64,000 nucleotides of DNA from contig CM049316.1 of assembly GCA_026874595.1 (NCBI GenBank), forward strand, positions 70,523,176-70,587,175. Direction: 5' to 3'. Every line of letters starts with the position of its first letter. The first letter of the stretch is position 1. The notes under the pieces are model-generated. The model was not told the origin of the DNA. It worked only from the letters and a program-made list of their open reading frames with translations, and did not search any database. This DNA is from Sipunculus nudus. Taxonomy: Eukaryota > Annelida > Sipuncula > Golfingiida > Sipunculidae. The position numbers and the translations under genes were made by a program. This document shows, piece by piece, positions 12,755 to 24,448 of the stretch.

Positions 12755-12970
12755 CACTAGTGGTATGACAAAGCAATGGGGATGATTAGCATCCGAGTTC
12801 ACAGGTGCAGTAGTCACCGGACCTGGTTAACACTAGGAAATAAAATGAGATGAAGCATGTGCTACTGCACTGCTGTGTCTTGTAATCCGAAAAGGAATGG
12901 AATTCTGCAGATGTACATACTTATTTAAGCTAGCATTAAAAATGGAGATTGTTGCCTCCAACTAAAAAAA
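12755..12970 (+). repeat. SINE family I, 3' half
   Basis: AGCAATGGGGATGATTAGCA, then CACAGGTGCAGTAGTCACCG, CCTGGTTAAC and CAGATGTACAT, followed by a terminal GGAGATTGTTGCCTCCAACT and A-run, match the 3' portion of the full element at 23626-24034 in order and strand. The tRNA-like head is missing, so this copy is 5' truncated, as expected for LINE-mediated retroposition. Confidence 0.75.
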
Positions 12971-13983
12971 ATCATTGGAAGAAACAATAAAATTTTGCCT
13001 GGAATTTTAATGTGCTTGACATCCATGCTTAAGGTATTCGGGTATGAATCACGTAGAAGTACAAGGATAATGGCTCTCATGTCTTCATGGCATGCAATAT
13101 TTCCTTGTCCAAAACTAACAATACATACATAGAGAGGTCAACGATAAAATCAGATTCCTATCATGTAATAAGCTTCATACTCATTTAACAGCCAATGCTA
13201 CCTACATAAAGCAAACAGAAGAAAAATAGAAATAACGATTGAAGTAAATTGAAGAAGTTTCGTACCATGCATACGGCTTTTTTTCATTTTTGCAGATTCA
13301 GGTTGGTTTAGCGAGTTTAAGCGAGTAACTTAAGCACATTTACTGATAATCAGGTAGTCACTCAGAAAATTACAATAACGCTGTTGTTATTGGAGAGGGG
13401 TTGTCACACGTGTCATAACAGGTGAGATGTTCAATTAAATGAAGGAGCCTCTTGGCAGCCAATTAGATGTCAATGCACGGGGGTTTTAACAGGAGAACAA
13501 TGTGGCTGTCTGCAAAGAAAAGTTAAACTGTTTCAATACACGGTAAGCTGAAACTGTAGTTTCCTATTCCGCGCATGACTGGTATGACATTGATGCAAAC
13601 ATATTCAAATCTTGAGATAACGGAGCAATTCATTATACAAAACTCACATCGTTACTGATTACGTCTCGCGTTACGTCTGCTATCAAACATGAAGGGAATC
13701 CAAGCGTCGCGTCAGAATTCTACTCACATCAGGACAGAAAAGTTATGCACATGTATAATTAATAAATAGGCCGGTGGCGAATCGATGAAACGACCACAGA
13801 CCACCGCCAGTAGCGGTTAGGATCTCGAAGCAACAGTATGTGCCACTCAGTGACTGCAAGCACCTATCCAGTACAGATACAGCACTGGTTTTCCAATTCT
13901 AACAGTAGCTGTTGTTAACTAATGCCGCGAACACTGTTACGTTTCACCTTTGTGGGACTTCGGTGCCTTAAGTCCTTGAGTGA
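12971..13983 (+). other. upstream region of the hydrolase gene
   Basis: Non-coding sequence directly 5' of the gene start. It includes a CCAAT word near 13459 and several E-box-like words such as CACGTG near 13408. No repeat was identified, which fits a proximal regulatory region. No site can be assigned to a factor from sequence alone. Confidence 0.4.
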
Positions 13984-13990
13984 TATAAAG
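13984..13990 (+). promoter_or_regulatory. TATA box of the hydrolase gene
   Basis: TATAAAG lies 42-48 bases before the ATG at 14032. An initiation site about 25-30 bases downstream would fall near 14012-14018 and leave a 5' leader of about 15-20 bases. A second TATATAT occurs at 13995-14001 and could serve instead. Position and spacing are seen; promoter use is inferred. Confidence 0.55.
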
Positions 13991-14031
13991 TTGGTATATA
14001 TGTAGCTGTTAGGAACGCTTTGGTTTGAAGG

Positions 14032-14522
14032 ATGGGAGAGGACTTCTTACACAAGCGTGAAGCTGAGATACTTGCCAGCCATGCAGTGCTGGTGTTTTTT
14101 ATGCTGTTTTTAAACTGCTGTCATGTAACCAGTAGTACAGAATGCCTATCAAATGCAAGACATGGAGATGTAGTCAACTCAATAGGTAGCGAGTTCTCAT
14201 TTCGCGGAGAGCGAAGAGTTTATCATATACATGTTCCTAAGAAGTATAATCCAGAAATTCCTGGCTCTCTGGTACTCTTTCTACATGGAAACGCTGGAAG
14301 CGCCACCAAAGCAGCTAGAAATTCCGGATTTATTGAGAAGAGCGATGCTGTCGGGTTTGTACTGGTATTCCCAGAAGGTGTTCAGATTAAAGAAATTCCT
14401 TATAATCCCCCGGGGCCTAGAAGTTGTTCCTGGAACGCGGGCACCTGCTGTTCCACTGCTCATGAGGAAAGAGTGGATGATGTGGCCTACATCAGGGCGG
14501 TCCTTGATGATGTTCAGAGGAG
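14032..14522 (+). CDS. exon 1 of a secreted PHB-depolymerase/feruloyl-esterase-like hydrolase (partial)
   Basis: The start has a strong context (A at -3, G at +4). Residues 1-163 are complete and the exon ends in phase 2 at AG|GTAAGT (donor at 14523). Residues 18-28 are hydrophobic and followed by a plausible signal-peptidase region (VTSST, 32-36), so the product is probably secreted; Met24 is a weaker alternative start. Family landmarks run in the order of bacterial LpqC-type esterases: a beta strand ending in LFLHG (82-86, oxyanion region), FPEG (113-116), SWNAGTCC (133-140) and VDDVAYIRAVLDD (148-160). Known members hydrolyse ester bonds of polyhydroxyalkanoates or hydroxycinnamates; the substrate here is unknown. 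The GxSxG serine, the aspartate and the histidine lie in later exons not seen here. The cysteine pair of SWNAGTCC suggests a disulphide. Confidence 0.9.
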
Positions 14523-15300
14523 GTAAGTACTTTTATAATATATCCCAAAGGCAGAATTTATCATTTTTAAACAACTTTATATATATGATATTTTAAGTAA
14601 CACTGGGAACTGCTTCAAACTTTTAAACTTTTATACTTTATCAGAGGATAAGTATAAAAGAAATACATAGAAATGACAGCAAAGTTAAAATTCTTTAATT
14701 GAATAATTGTTTTTCTACAGCCCTTTATATATGTAGATATTTCTATAAAATATGACTGAAGCAAACCTATGCATTTAAGTGACGTCGCGTCAGGATTTAG
14801 TGACTATAACCCTGATGGTTTATTTTTACCCATTTCCAATTATTTCATGCTACAAATATTTACAATAAATGCTGTTGAATAAATAAATGAGGCTAAAAAA
14901 ATATCTATTTATCATGTGTCTTCTCATGACTCGAATCGAACCAAGATATACCGATTCCTGGCAAAAGAGCTAAATAAGATGTCAAGTATTTTGGACCTTT
15001 CAATAACAGCCAACAGCAAATTAGCTCCAATACGTAAATGCATGATTGTTCTTTGTATCTGGGAGACTCTCTGCTAAACACAAGTGAAAATAAGGATTCC
15101 TTTCAGCAACATAGGTGCATCCCTGAAAAAAAGTATAATAAGTTTCCTATGGCTGGTCTGGCCCGATCTGTAATACCGCTCCCCAAGCGCTCAGACCTAC
15201 TCTGTTACTGTAAAAGCAAGCCGCCAGGCACATCAGGGACTGAAGAGTTATCTCCTATAGATTTCTCTGTTGTTTTCCTGAAGCCCATGGTGGAAAATCA
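14523..15300 (+). other. start of intron 1 (hydrolase gene)
   Basis: Begins with GTAAGT. It is AT-rich with stops in all forward frames soon after the donor. An acceptor-like pyrimidine stretch at about 14709-14720 is not followed by a frame continuing the protein. The next exon was not located, so the intron length is unknown. Confidence 0.6.
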
Positions 15301-15554
15301 AGCCCTGAATTATCTGGTACCAACTTATCAGGGTTGATCGGATGTGCCGACGATCTGAATATACGGGAAAGGATTCTCCTGCTGAGGTTAACGTATCTAT
15401 ACTATATTTACGGAAGAAGTCTTTCCCCAAGCCCTGAATTATCTGGTACCAACTTATCAGGGTTGATCGGATGTGCCGACGATCTGAATATACGGGAAAG
15501 GATTCTCCTGCTGAGGTTAACGTATCTATAGTATATTTACGGAAGAAGTCTTTC
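15301..15554. repeat. 129-bp tandem duplication
   Basis: 15301-15429 is repeated at 15430-15554 with essentially one substitution (CTATACTATA against CTATAGTATA) and a changed edge. Each unit starts AGCCCTGAATTATCTGGTAC. Near-identity means a recent duplication. No gene is evident across it. Confidence 0.95.
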
Positions 15555-16644
15555 TTGAGTCGTTTTCTTGTATAACGCTCGGTGAACAAGATGTTTAAAG
15601 TTAAATATAGGACAGCTACATGCTCAAAGCGGGTGTATTATGAAATATTTATAATATGTCCAACTTATCTTCGCTTAAGTCCTCAGGTAGGATGTAAAAA
15701 TATGTAACATAAAGGATATATATACACATATATATATTATATATATATATATAAACATTTAGTTATTCGACGTTTAACTGTTAACATATTATGTATGTCA
15801 TACCTCAAATAGAAACAGCAATAATTGTCGATAGGTTATGTAATATATTTAATTACTTACAATGTATAGAAACTAACTATATAACAGGTTGCAAGCTTAC
15901 ATTCATTAAACATGAAGTAGACGTTTATATGCCAAACGTTAATCCACAAAGGTAATAGAAATCCATCTGCACATCATACAATGTATTTAAGGCGTGCCAT
16001 TGACGGAACGCATTGTAACTAGGTCCGGTCTGAACAAACAATAGACTGATTGAATAATATTATTATATAAATTTGATTTAGTCATTTATTTGGTTTGATC
16101 ATAGTTATAGGATTATAGTCACCGCGGATTAAGTGGGTGCTGTAAGCTTTAGCATTTATCTAAATCTCTTTATCACATAAACATATATTAGTAGTGTAAT
16201 TAAATTTTTGCAAAATTAATGTAATATATATAAATTCACATACTTTAAGATCAAATATCAGGGGCGTAACCATAACTGAGGGAGAAGAGGGGGCCGAAAT
16301 ATTTGGCAAAGGTAATTGAAACATGATCAGGATCAAAACAGATGAAATGGAGAATTATCAATAAACAATACATTAATTATTGCATGTGCAATGCTTTATA
16401 TTATATGTCCCAGTTCTGTGGATACCAGTGACAGGAATTTCATGTTTGTGTTGCAAAAAATAATCATTATTAATTAAATTCCGGGAGAAGCATGATATGA
16501 GCAATGGGTAAAATGTATTGGCAAAGTACTGAATGTACAACTAGAGCCGAGGTTGAGTTAATGTAAGGCTATATATGTTTCATATGATCACAATACTCTA
16601 ATTTCTCATTATACATGCACTATACATTATTCTTTCCAATTTAC
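15555..16644. other. AT-rich non-coding sequence
   Basis: Very AT-rich, with a short interrupted AT repeat near 15717-15753. Nothing else identified. Confidence 0.6.
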
Positions 16645-16815
16645 TACTGCACCTGCGGGCCCTGGGTGCTAATCGTCCCCATTACTGGGTGGTACCACTA
16701 AGGAACACCCGAAAGGCGCACTCGTTTGTGAGTAAAACACAGCCGTTGGGTGAGATTCAAACTCACGATCTCCCGGCTTGGTGTCCTGTGCTCTACCCCC
16801 TGAGCCACAGAAGCC
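16645..16815 (-). repeat. SINE family I copy, truncated
   Basis: On the minus strand it starts with a tRNA-like head (TGTGGCTCAGGGGGTAGAGC as A box, GAGTTTGAATCTCA as B box). It continues through TTTTACTCACAAACGAG, a GTGTTCCTTAG block and CAGGTGCAGTAG. The order is that of the full copy at 23626-24034, but the central and 3' parts are shortened. Confidence 0.8.
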
Positions 16816-17249
16816 AGTCTTTGCTTTCAACTTTTCACGACCTGATTTTATAATGAATGTATTACATTAATTCGCCCACATAAAGCACTCTCGCTTGAAG
16901 GGTCATTACCTTATTTATAATTTGCATCTCTTTCCTGGCCTCCCCTGAACTCTTTTGAGCTAGTATAAACTATTCTCAGGTGACCAACCGTAGGTAATGA
17001 CTATTATTCCTATCAAGACGATCAGAAATGAAAGGCTGGTGCCGGACACACCACACCAATATGTACAGTTAAGGTCTGAGCGAGGTTTTGATCTGCGGTG
17101 ACGCGCTTTTCGTCTGCACGTCAGTGCTGCGCTGGCAGTTCAAACAGATCAATAAAATTTAGATCGAAACCTGGCACAGCTATTTATTAGTTCAAAGACT
17201 AGCGCGAACTTATGGTTGGCTCACACATTGCCTATGAAACAATGTGTCC
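16816..17249. other. non-coding, nothing identified
   Basis: No gene or paired repeat recognised. Confidence 0.5.
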
Positions 17250-17545
17250 TGAAGTTTTCTCAATGTCACCCCCGATGTCACCTCGATGTGTTCCAGTGCT
17301 CCCCCATTGTATATCGATGTCACCTTGATTTGACCGGTTGTCATTCTGGTTTGGCCCTATGTCACCGCTATTTGTCTCGATGTCACCTCAATTGTTCAGA
17401 TATCACCCCGATGTGTCTCGGTTTCACCTCGATTCTAAAAAAAAAAAATTTAAAATGTTCGGATATCATTCCGATCTTCCCGATGTGTCCCCGGAGTTAC
17501 CCCGATATTCAACCGATATTACCACGATGATAAACCGATGTCAGA
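17250..17545. repeat. degenerate CCGATGTCACC minisatellite
   Basis: Many imperfect repeats of CGATGTCACCTCGATGT-like words, interrupted by an A-rich tract near 17439-17450. The repeat keeps frames open for about 100 codons, but the predicted protein is only the repeat. Related words in the opposite orientation (ACATCGGGAGG, TCCCGATGTTTCC) occur at 48250-48550. Confidence 0.75.
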
Positions 17546-17580
17546 TCGGGACAAATTTGTGACGTCACCGTCGATGTGCG

Positions 17581-17640
17581 AGCCTTATCATGGTCGTTAA
17601 GGCGCTGGACCTCGGATCTTATTTGAATCCTGCTAAAGGT
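17581..17640 (+). repeat. tRNA-like SINE head remnant
   Basis: GTCGTTAAGGCGCTGGAC followed by TTGAATCCTG mimics A and B boxes and resembles the head at 28-135. Too short for family assignment. Confidence 0.38.
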
Positions 17641-18517
17641 TTTCCAAAACGGTTATCATAATAAAAACTCAGAGATTGATTCCAATGTCTCAGCTACATG
17701 TTATAACTGTGCCCTTCTAATCATATCATTCATATCGGACAGTGAACTTCATCATTATTCAAATGGAAATGTCTCAGCTTGGTGAAGGAGCAACCCCTTA
17801 AAAATTTAGAATCAAGACTAGCTGTATTTTCATGGTTGCTCGGGATACATGTAAAAAAACACGCTAGTAAATATAATCGATGTATGTCGGGTCCATAAAA
17901 CCTCCGTTTGTGCATTTCGTAACTGTCTATAAAATTATTTTCAGTGGCATTTCTTTTCCTAATGATCTTGTATACTGAGCCTCTTGTATACAGGCTTTAT
18001 AACATATATCAGTGAAGCTGCTCAAGCCTTCTGATAATGAATGATTATTTCAATCAGAATGCTTCTCTGTGGTTACTTAGATTTGTTAACAGGTTAATGA
18101 ATCGAATATTGCTACATAATCACTAGGTAAATTAACATTACTATAATGGCATCTATATTTTTATAAATGAATAATGTATAATGTTCAATAAGACCATAAT
18201 CCATTCATTATAACTGTGCCACATATATACTTATATATCCTTATAATTTCAATTTCACGGATCAGAGAATTCTACTTTATAAAGGAAATTTGTAATTTTA
18301 GATTCCGATGGGTGTATTCCTGGGGGTCGTGGTTATACTATTGGATGGGTTATATGGAGGAGAATAAAGATTTCATGGAAATATTTTATCGGTGTGCCTG
18401 CACATTTATGTATTCACATGTCCAAGTTGGGAATGATATTGTGTCATAACATGTCACAGTCACTTTATTTCATTATTCTATTGCCGGCATTGTTTTGGTC
18501 GTAAATATAAATACATA
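17641..18517. other. non-coding, nothing identified
   Basis: AT-rich sequence with small unsupported open frames (17730-17915 minus, 18216-18449 plus). Confidence 0.5.
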
Positions 18518-18519
18518 TA

Positions 18520-19433
18520 CAGTGAAACCTCGTTGTGTCGAACTCGGTATGTCGAATTCCCGCATGTGTCGAAGTCGAACGTGGGGTCCCTGCAAGAAAT
18601 AGTTAAAACCTTACTAATTTAACTCCGCTTGTGTCGAAGTCGGATGTGTCGAAAAACCGGATGTGTCGAGGTGTTTTGTTAGTCCCCGCTAACATTTCTA
18701 TCGCTTAACTCGAAGTCATGATTGGATAACTTTTGTGCAGGGCCCGTCTCTCATGATTGAGCCGTGATGACCAGTCATAATTAATTAATACCGACCAGGC
18801 TCTCACTCATCAAGCGCGATGGCTCTGTCGACTCAAGGTCATGCTGCTTTAATGTTTGGACATCAGTTGTGCACGGTCCAACAATCATACCTACGGCCGC
18901 GATGACTAGTTACACAATTAACACCGGCATCACGCGCGATGGCTGACATACCTAGCCCGCTGTTTATTTGTTTGGCCAATTAGTCACTCATAATCATACC
19001 TTTCTTCTCTCGCCGACAAAGCATTAATGAAAGATTATGGAAAAGATCAAACATAATCCACTCCTTACCTTTGATGTGTCTAGGATAATGTTGAACTGAA
19101 AGTTATCTGAGCCAATCATTTATTGATTTGTGTGCTTTTATACACGTACATGTATGTGCTCTAAATTCACTTTCTTTATTAACCATATCCAATTTTTTGG
19201 TGGTAATTATGTGTTTTTAATTATTAACGAAAAAATGTATATAAAATTTTATGTTGTTCTTTCAGGAAAACATTTGTGAGTACTATAGGACATAGGCCCT
19301 ATACATATCCAGTATTTATCGATAATAATCACGGCTGAAGAAGGTTGAATACAATGAACATCGGTTGTCTCGAACTCCGGTTGTGTCGAGGTAAATTCAC
19401 CAGTCCCTTCGACTTCGACACAACGAGGTTTTA

Positions 19434-19436
<3 letters not shown>
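18520..19436. mobile_element. pogo/Tigger-like non-autonomous DNA transposon, 917 bp
   Basis: The left end begins CAGTGAAACCTCGTTGTGTC and the right end, reverse-complemented, begins CAGTAAAACCTCGTTGTGTC; the first 23 bases agree at 22 positions. TA lies immediately outside both ends (18518-18519, 19437-19438), the expected target duplication of Tc1/mariner-type transposition. The CAGT...ACCTCG start is typical of pogo/Tigger elements. Sub-terminal GTGTCGA words recur five or more times and may be transposase-binding sites. No transposase frame remains, so it must have moved in trans. Confidence 0.88.

Positions 19437-19479
<43 letters not shown>
19437..19479. repeat. (TA)n microsatellite
   Basis: Pure TA run abutting the right end of the pogo-like element, whose TA duplication is absorbed in it. 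Confidence 0.96.
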
Positions 19480-19481
<2 letters not shown>

Positions 19482-20669
19482 CGTATCATTTTAAACGATG
19501 TGTATGAACGCTGTATATTGTCATGAATGCTTAAGATAGAGAGGTTATTAAGCACATAATGCCGAGGTTTACCTTTAAAACCGTTGGCATGTGTAATAAA
19601 AGTTGGCGTTGTCATTTCGGGTCAGTCTGGCAATGTCCGAGTCTGGCGACTCAGTTTCCAAAGTTCACGGCATATAACAATCCCCTGGGGCTTATTTCCG
19701 GGCATAAGGACAAATTCCTTTGATGTCAACCTCATTTGTGCCGTATATTGTGTTTGGAGTGCTCTCTGAAGATAATATTACGGGGAAGTTATTCCACACT
19801 TGGCGGCTTCATAAAGCTATCTAAGCCCTCGGGAGTGTCAATGTTAGGCTGTTATGAAGCAATCTTTGAGTAAACAAGCGAAAATTTCTTCGGTTCACTT
19901 AGAGCGAAACGCTATTAGAAGAGCACCAGCTATGAGAAACAAATTAGAACACAAGCTTGCTCAGAAAGTTCGCGCAGACATGAAAACAGCGGACATTGTG
20001 GTTAAAAACATACGTCAGCATTCCTAAGTTCTAAATTCGTTTCGTTTTTCAATTGCATGCTTCAGCAACGTATTTGAAATGAACAGATTTATTGAGGGGC
20101 TTGCGGTTTGCGTTTGCTTTTAAGTGAGAGAGTTTTGCCATTTAGTCCCATCTTTGTATCGGAAATTGGAGCAGGCTAAGGGTGAGCTCCTCTCTGACAT
20201 GACAACTCAACGAAAATATCAACTTGGTTTTTGCTCTTTTTCAGCCTATGGCTTCACTTTCGAAGAACACATAATAAAACACTTGCATCAAGGCACAACT
20301 ATATTTTGAAGCTTTTAGTCTTAAATTGCCTTTTAATCAGTGGCATAAGTGTCTTCTTGATTGGTAGGAAAAGACTCGCACCTTGCACTTGACGACCGGG
20401 GCATGTTGCTTGTACTCTGAAAAGGCAATAGAAACCTGGCATACTTGTGGGAAATCAAAAATGCATGTGAAGTCGCCAGCAGTAACCCGGGGGCGCAGTT
20501 GTCTGAGCGTAAAAGTGTGAGGGGTAATTACATCAGGGACATTTTGTGGGGTAAATGTCCGAAGGGCAATTGTCTGAAGAAATTGGCCAGTTAGGTGCGA
20601 TTTTAGTTGTTATTTATTGAACAGTTCCATTCCGAAGGGCAAACAATTTAGTAACCAGTGGGGGAATGC
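19480..20669. other. non-coding, nothing identified
   Basis: Base composition is more balanced around 19600-20020 than in neighbouring DNA, but no exon, domain or repeat was recognised. Confidence 0.45.
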
Positions 20670-20673
20670 TATA

Positions 20674-20704
<31 letters not shown>

Positions 20705-20705
20705 T
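20670..20705. repeat. (AT)n with T tract
   Basis: About 26 bases of AT followed by about 10 T. Confidence 0.93.
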
Positions 20706-23612
20706 AATTTAGATAATCTATCCAAAGAATAAGACATTGTTTCTTTATTTAAACCTGGAGATACGTTTCGACTCCTGCAGTCCGGACGTGGATACGGGTA
20801 CGGATACTAATATGGATAAGGATACGTTATATACATTTATATATATTTCCATTTATACACATCACTGCCGTATACTGCTGAAGTCGTAGTTTTCCCATGG
20901 TTAAACTGGGCTTAGTTACAGTTATCGTTAGAATGTATGTATATTTTCAAATCATTTGTGACATTAATTAACTGTGATAAATGTATACTATATACTTTAT
21001 AATATAGCAAACAAAAGTTATATATATATATATATCAAATATAAAATAGTATTATATATTTATATCAAATAGAAGAAAAAAGTAGGGCACAAATGTACAT
21101 TAATGTGATAGAACTTTCAGATCTCCGACCTGCATGGACATTTAGATATGTGTATATGGTCATACGGAAAAGAAGAATGACGATTTGAATATTATGTGAC
21201 ATAATATAGACATATTCTGGGATTTTCCGTATGCGGGGCCGTTCGGCTAACCGTTCGAGTCCAGAAATTGCCGTTACCATGAACGAGAGTGAGAGCAAAG
21301 GTCCTTTTCTTCTTCTTTCTTTTGGACCTGAAACTTTCATGTAAAAACATGAACGCAACTCGAACATCACAATATATCTACACAAAGCATTTTACTTCAC
21401 ACCAGGACACCTAAAAAAAGATGCATTAAAAGTAATAAGAAATTGTTAAAAATGAACACGATCAGTCTGTTCTAACAGCTGCACATGTCAGTGGAGAGCT
21501 ATTATGTAAAGGGATCTAATAATGAACAAAGCATGTTGAACTTACAAGAAAACTTTTCTTTGAAATCATACGGTACCTGCCACAATATTGCCCTGAAATC
21601 ATTAGCTTACTCCTGTTCACGAGTGTTAAAAATGTATACAGGGCGCGATCACGCGTCAACATAAACATAGCGCGAACGTCACCTGCGTTTTCCGTTTTCT
21701 TTTCAGGGTTACAACAGGTGTTTCACAACCGTGCACGTTAATGTTCGGGCCACAACACCTGTCGCTTAGGAGATGACCTGACTGTTGTTTCCAAAATAAT
21801 ATAATACTTGTTCGCGCTGGCTAACACATCGCCTGCTGCGGTGGCGCAGGGACCTGATACAAACAGTTACGCTGTGCTGCGCGTATTTCAGCTAAGACCC
21901 ATGTACCTATCGCACAAATATATTGCAACAGGTTCTACAATGAATTAACATTCATTTTACATATTTACAATTAACATATTTTTCATGAGTGTGTCCCTTT
22001 AGGCAAAATGAGCGGTAATCATATCACTGGAACTACTAACTGATGAAGACACACCTAGGATGTGTCAAAAACTTAAATAAAAGGATCCGGTATCATCAAA
22101 CCTGTTTCTCATGTTTATAATAACTCGGTGTTTACTGTAACTACATACTATAGATATCCCTGCAGGTGTTCTGACACATACTAGATACCTTTGGGAAATT
22201 ATTAACATTAGACATCAAATTTACCATTAAAAGACAGATGAGACTTTAAAAAGCGGATTGGTACTTTCGTTATACGCTTTGTTTTGCTTGTAATGATTAC
22301 TCGCAATATTATGAGATTAATTACTCCATGGGGGCAGACTGATGAAAGCGCATTAACAATATGATAAGTCGGACGTCACGACGCCGTGTTTGCCATCTCG
22401 GGGCTCACGGCTTCTGAATGTCTTGATGCCACGCCTGATGTTAAGTATCCACACAGATGTGTTTTATTGACCTACAGAAGAATCGTATTAACAGCTTCTT
22501 TTCATCACTCAGAATCATCGGACTTTTAAAATTAAAAGCTGTCATACAGACCGGCAAAACCAAAGCAGCTGAATATAACCTATGAATGATTCTCTGTGAT
22601 ATTTTCTACATTATTCTGGATCAAAAGGAACTGTAATAGCTAGATTATTTCGCTTTGGTTATGTCTCCGCTTCAATAATCCAGGATATGTGATTTCACAT
22701 TCGTATTTCGGCAGAGCATTATGTCTCGATCTGTTGCTTTAAATGAGGTTTTTAATTGAAGTGTTTCATCGAATTTCCTTGTATAACCTCTTTCACCAAG
22801 AAACCGTTAATGCAGATAAGTTTGAAAGTACCCTTGCTTATTAATTTTTTATCATCTTGTTTCCGATTCGGCAACATAATTCGGCATTGCCCCTTTGCTT
22901 TACGCTATAACAAAATTATAGAATTTTAATCGCTTAGATTTTTCTCCATTGAGGATAAATCTTCGAAAAGCCAATGAAACGTCTTAGAATGTACAAAGAA
23001 ATTAATATGTCAGATAATTGCTGTAATAGTTTACTTAGCATGAAAGCATACCCAAATAACACCAAGAAATGGCATATTTGAATGAGATAGTTGAATGCCC
23101 TTGCTTTATCTATAGGTGTCCACACAGCTTGGTGCATAGAAACTACCAAAGTAAGGGTATGACGTCATCAGGCACAATAACCTATTTTACAACCTTTCTA
23201 TTAACAGAAATATGTTTGCTTAACGAAGCATCTATAGCAGTCATTCCCTTTTGATATTATAATATAATCTGGATTAGAACAGGCGTCCTTTGCCGAAGGT
23301 TGAATTGTTCTTCGGCTTATTGGACACAAATATTGCTCATGTAGTCTCCTATAAACAGAGGGGTTCCCCAGCAGGAAACGGGTTTCTGTAATGCACAATC
23401 TATAACAATAAATGTTATCGAGCCAGCTGTGTTATAGCACAGTATAAAGGGGATTGGTGGGGGTGGATTTAGAGGGGCGATCGCCACCTATTTTTTGACC
23501 AAGGAATTCTGAGAAATAGAATAATATACGCTTAACACCGAAAAGCAGCAGTTTAGTTTTCTTCAATAAATTCCATCCCAAGCCCACCCCAACACCTATC
23601 TTTTACTAAGAA
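20706..23612. other. non-coding, nothing identified
   Basis: Open frames at 21065-21385 (-), 22934-23149 (-), 23069-23254 (+) and 23201-23398 (-) have no domain or splice support. A good acceptor-like sequence near 21695-21706 is not followed by a usable frame. An interrupted AT repeat lies at 21019-21035. Confidence 0.45.
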
Positions 23613-23625
23613 CCTGTGTCCCTGA

Positions 23626-24034
23626 CCGGCTGTTGTGGCTCAGGGGTTAGGGCAGAGGACTCAACGCCAGGAGATCATTAGTTCGAATCTCAGCCGAGGC
23701 GGTGAGATTTTTCATGGTCGGCCCCCAACAAGGGTGAGCGCTCTGCAGCTTAATTGGGAGACTGTGCCTAAGAATCGTGTTTCACTCACAAAATGAATGC
23801 GCCTTTCGGGGGTTCTTCGGAGTTATAACCCAGCAATTGGGTTGACAAACACAAAGGACCCACAGGAACTGTACACCGAACCTGGTTGGTACCAGGATAA
23901 TTGAGTATGAGCCCCTGTCACGTGGTCCAAAACCGGTATAAACTCTTCAGATGTACATTGTACATAGTTAAGCAAGTATTTAAAATGGAGGTGGTAACCT
24001 CCATAAAAACATCTTTAAAACATAAAAAAAATAT
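23626..24034 (+). mobile_element. SINE family I, complete copy, 409 bp
   Basis: Flanked by a perfect 13-base target duplication, CCTGTGTCCCTGA (23613-23625 and 24035-24047). The head carries an A box (TGGCTCAGGGGTTAGG) and a B box (AGTTCGAATCTC), so it derives from a tRNA and should be read by RNA polymerase III. The body contains GGTGAGCGCTCTGC, TTTCACTCACAAA and CCTGGTTGGTACCAGGATAA. The tail ends GGTGGTAACCTCC followed by A-rich sequence. The duplication and A-rich tail show insertion by LINE machinery. Copies: 12755-12970, 16645-16815, 35534-35943 and 60740-61075. Confidence 0.93.
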
Positions 24035-24047
24035 CCTGTGTCCCTGA

Positions 24048-24430
24048 TTGGTGAATGCATACTTAATTGACTGCTGAACTGTCATCAAATGATTGAATGA
24101 AATACTTACTTTTAGGTGTACATTGAATACAAACTCGTGTACACGACACCTGTCCATCTCACTACTTTTACCTGTTACCACAAAAGGTTATAGTTCGTCC
24201 TTTACTATCTATTGGTACATAAATGGGCAGCGTAAACGTCATCGTAGTTTTTATGAAATTCCTGCTAATATCTGTGACCAAACCACGTGCAACATTTAGG
24301 TGCGAGTGTATATTTGATATGCAAGCACATCAATTCAAGCAGAAATACAAATTTCAACTGAGAACGCAAACTGAGCAAGATTAAATTAAAACTAAATGTT
24401 TGCAATCGCCAAGCGATCCATGGAAGGCCC
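24048..24430. other. non-coding, nothing identified
   Basis: No gene. Near 24390-24420 the words AAATGTTTGCAATCGCCAAG and GCGATC resemble 37864-37888, a short dispersed repeat. Confidence 0.5.
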
Positions 24431-24448
24431 GTGAGACATATGTCTCAC
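24431..24448. other. 18-bp perfect palindrome
   Basis: GTGAGACATATGTCTCAC is its own reverse complement. TGTCTCACCTA-like words recur at 24441, 24581 and 24624, so it sits in a small family of related words. Confidence 0.9.

Noticed and set aside
14709-14760. Candidate exon 2 right after a TTTTTCTACAG acceptor
   Set aside because: A stop follows within a few codons in the required phase.
21695-21790. Candidate exon 2 of the hydrolase after an acceptor-like sequence
   Set aside because: In the required phase the frame hits a stop and lacks the GxSxG region.
23626-23710. Functional tRNA gene
   Set aside because: A and B boxes belong to a SINE head with a target duplication; acceptor stem pairing is absent.
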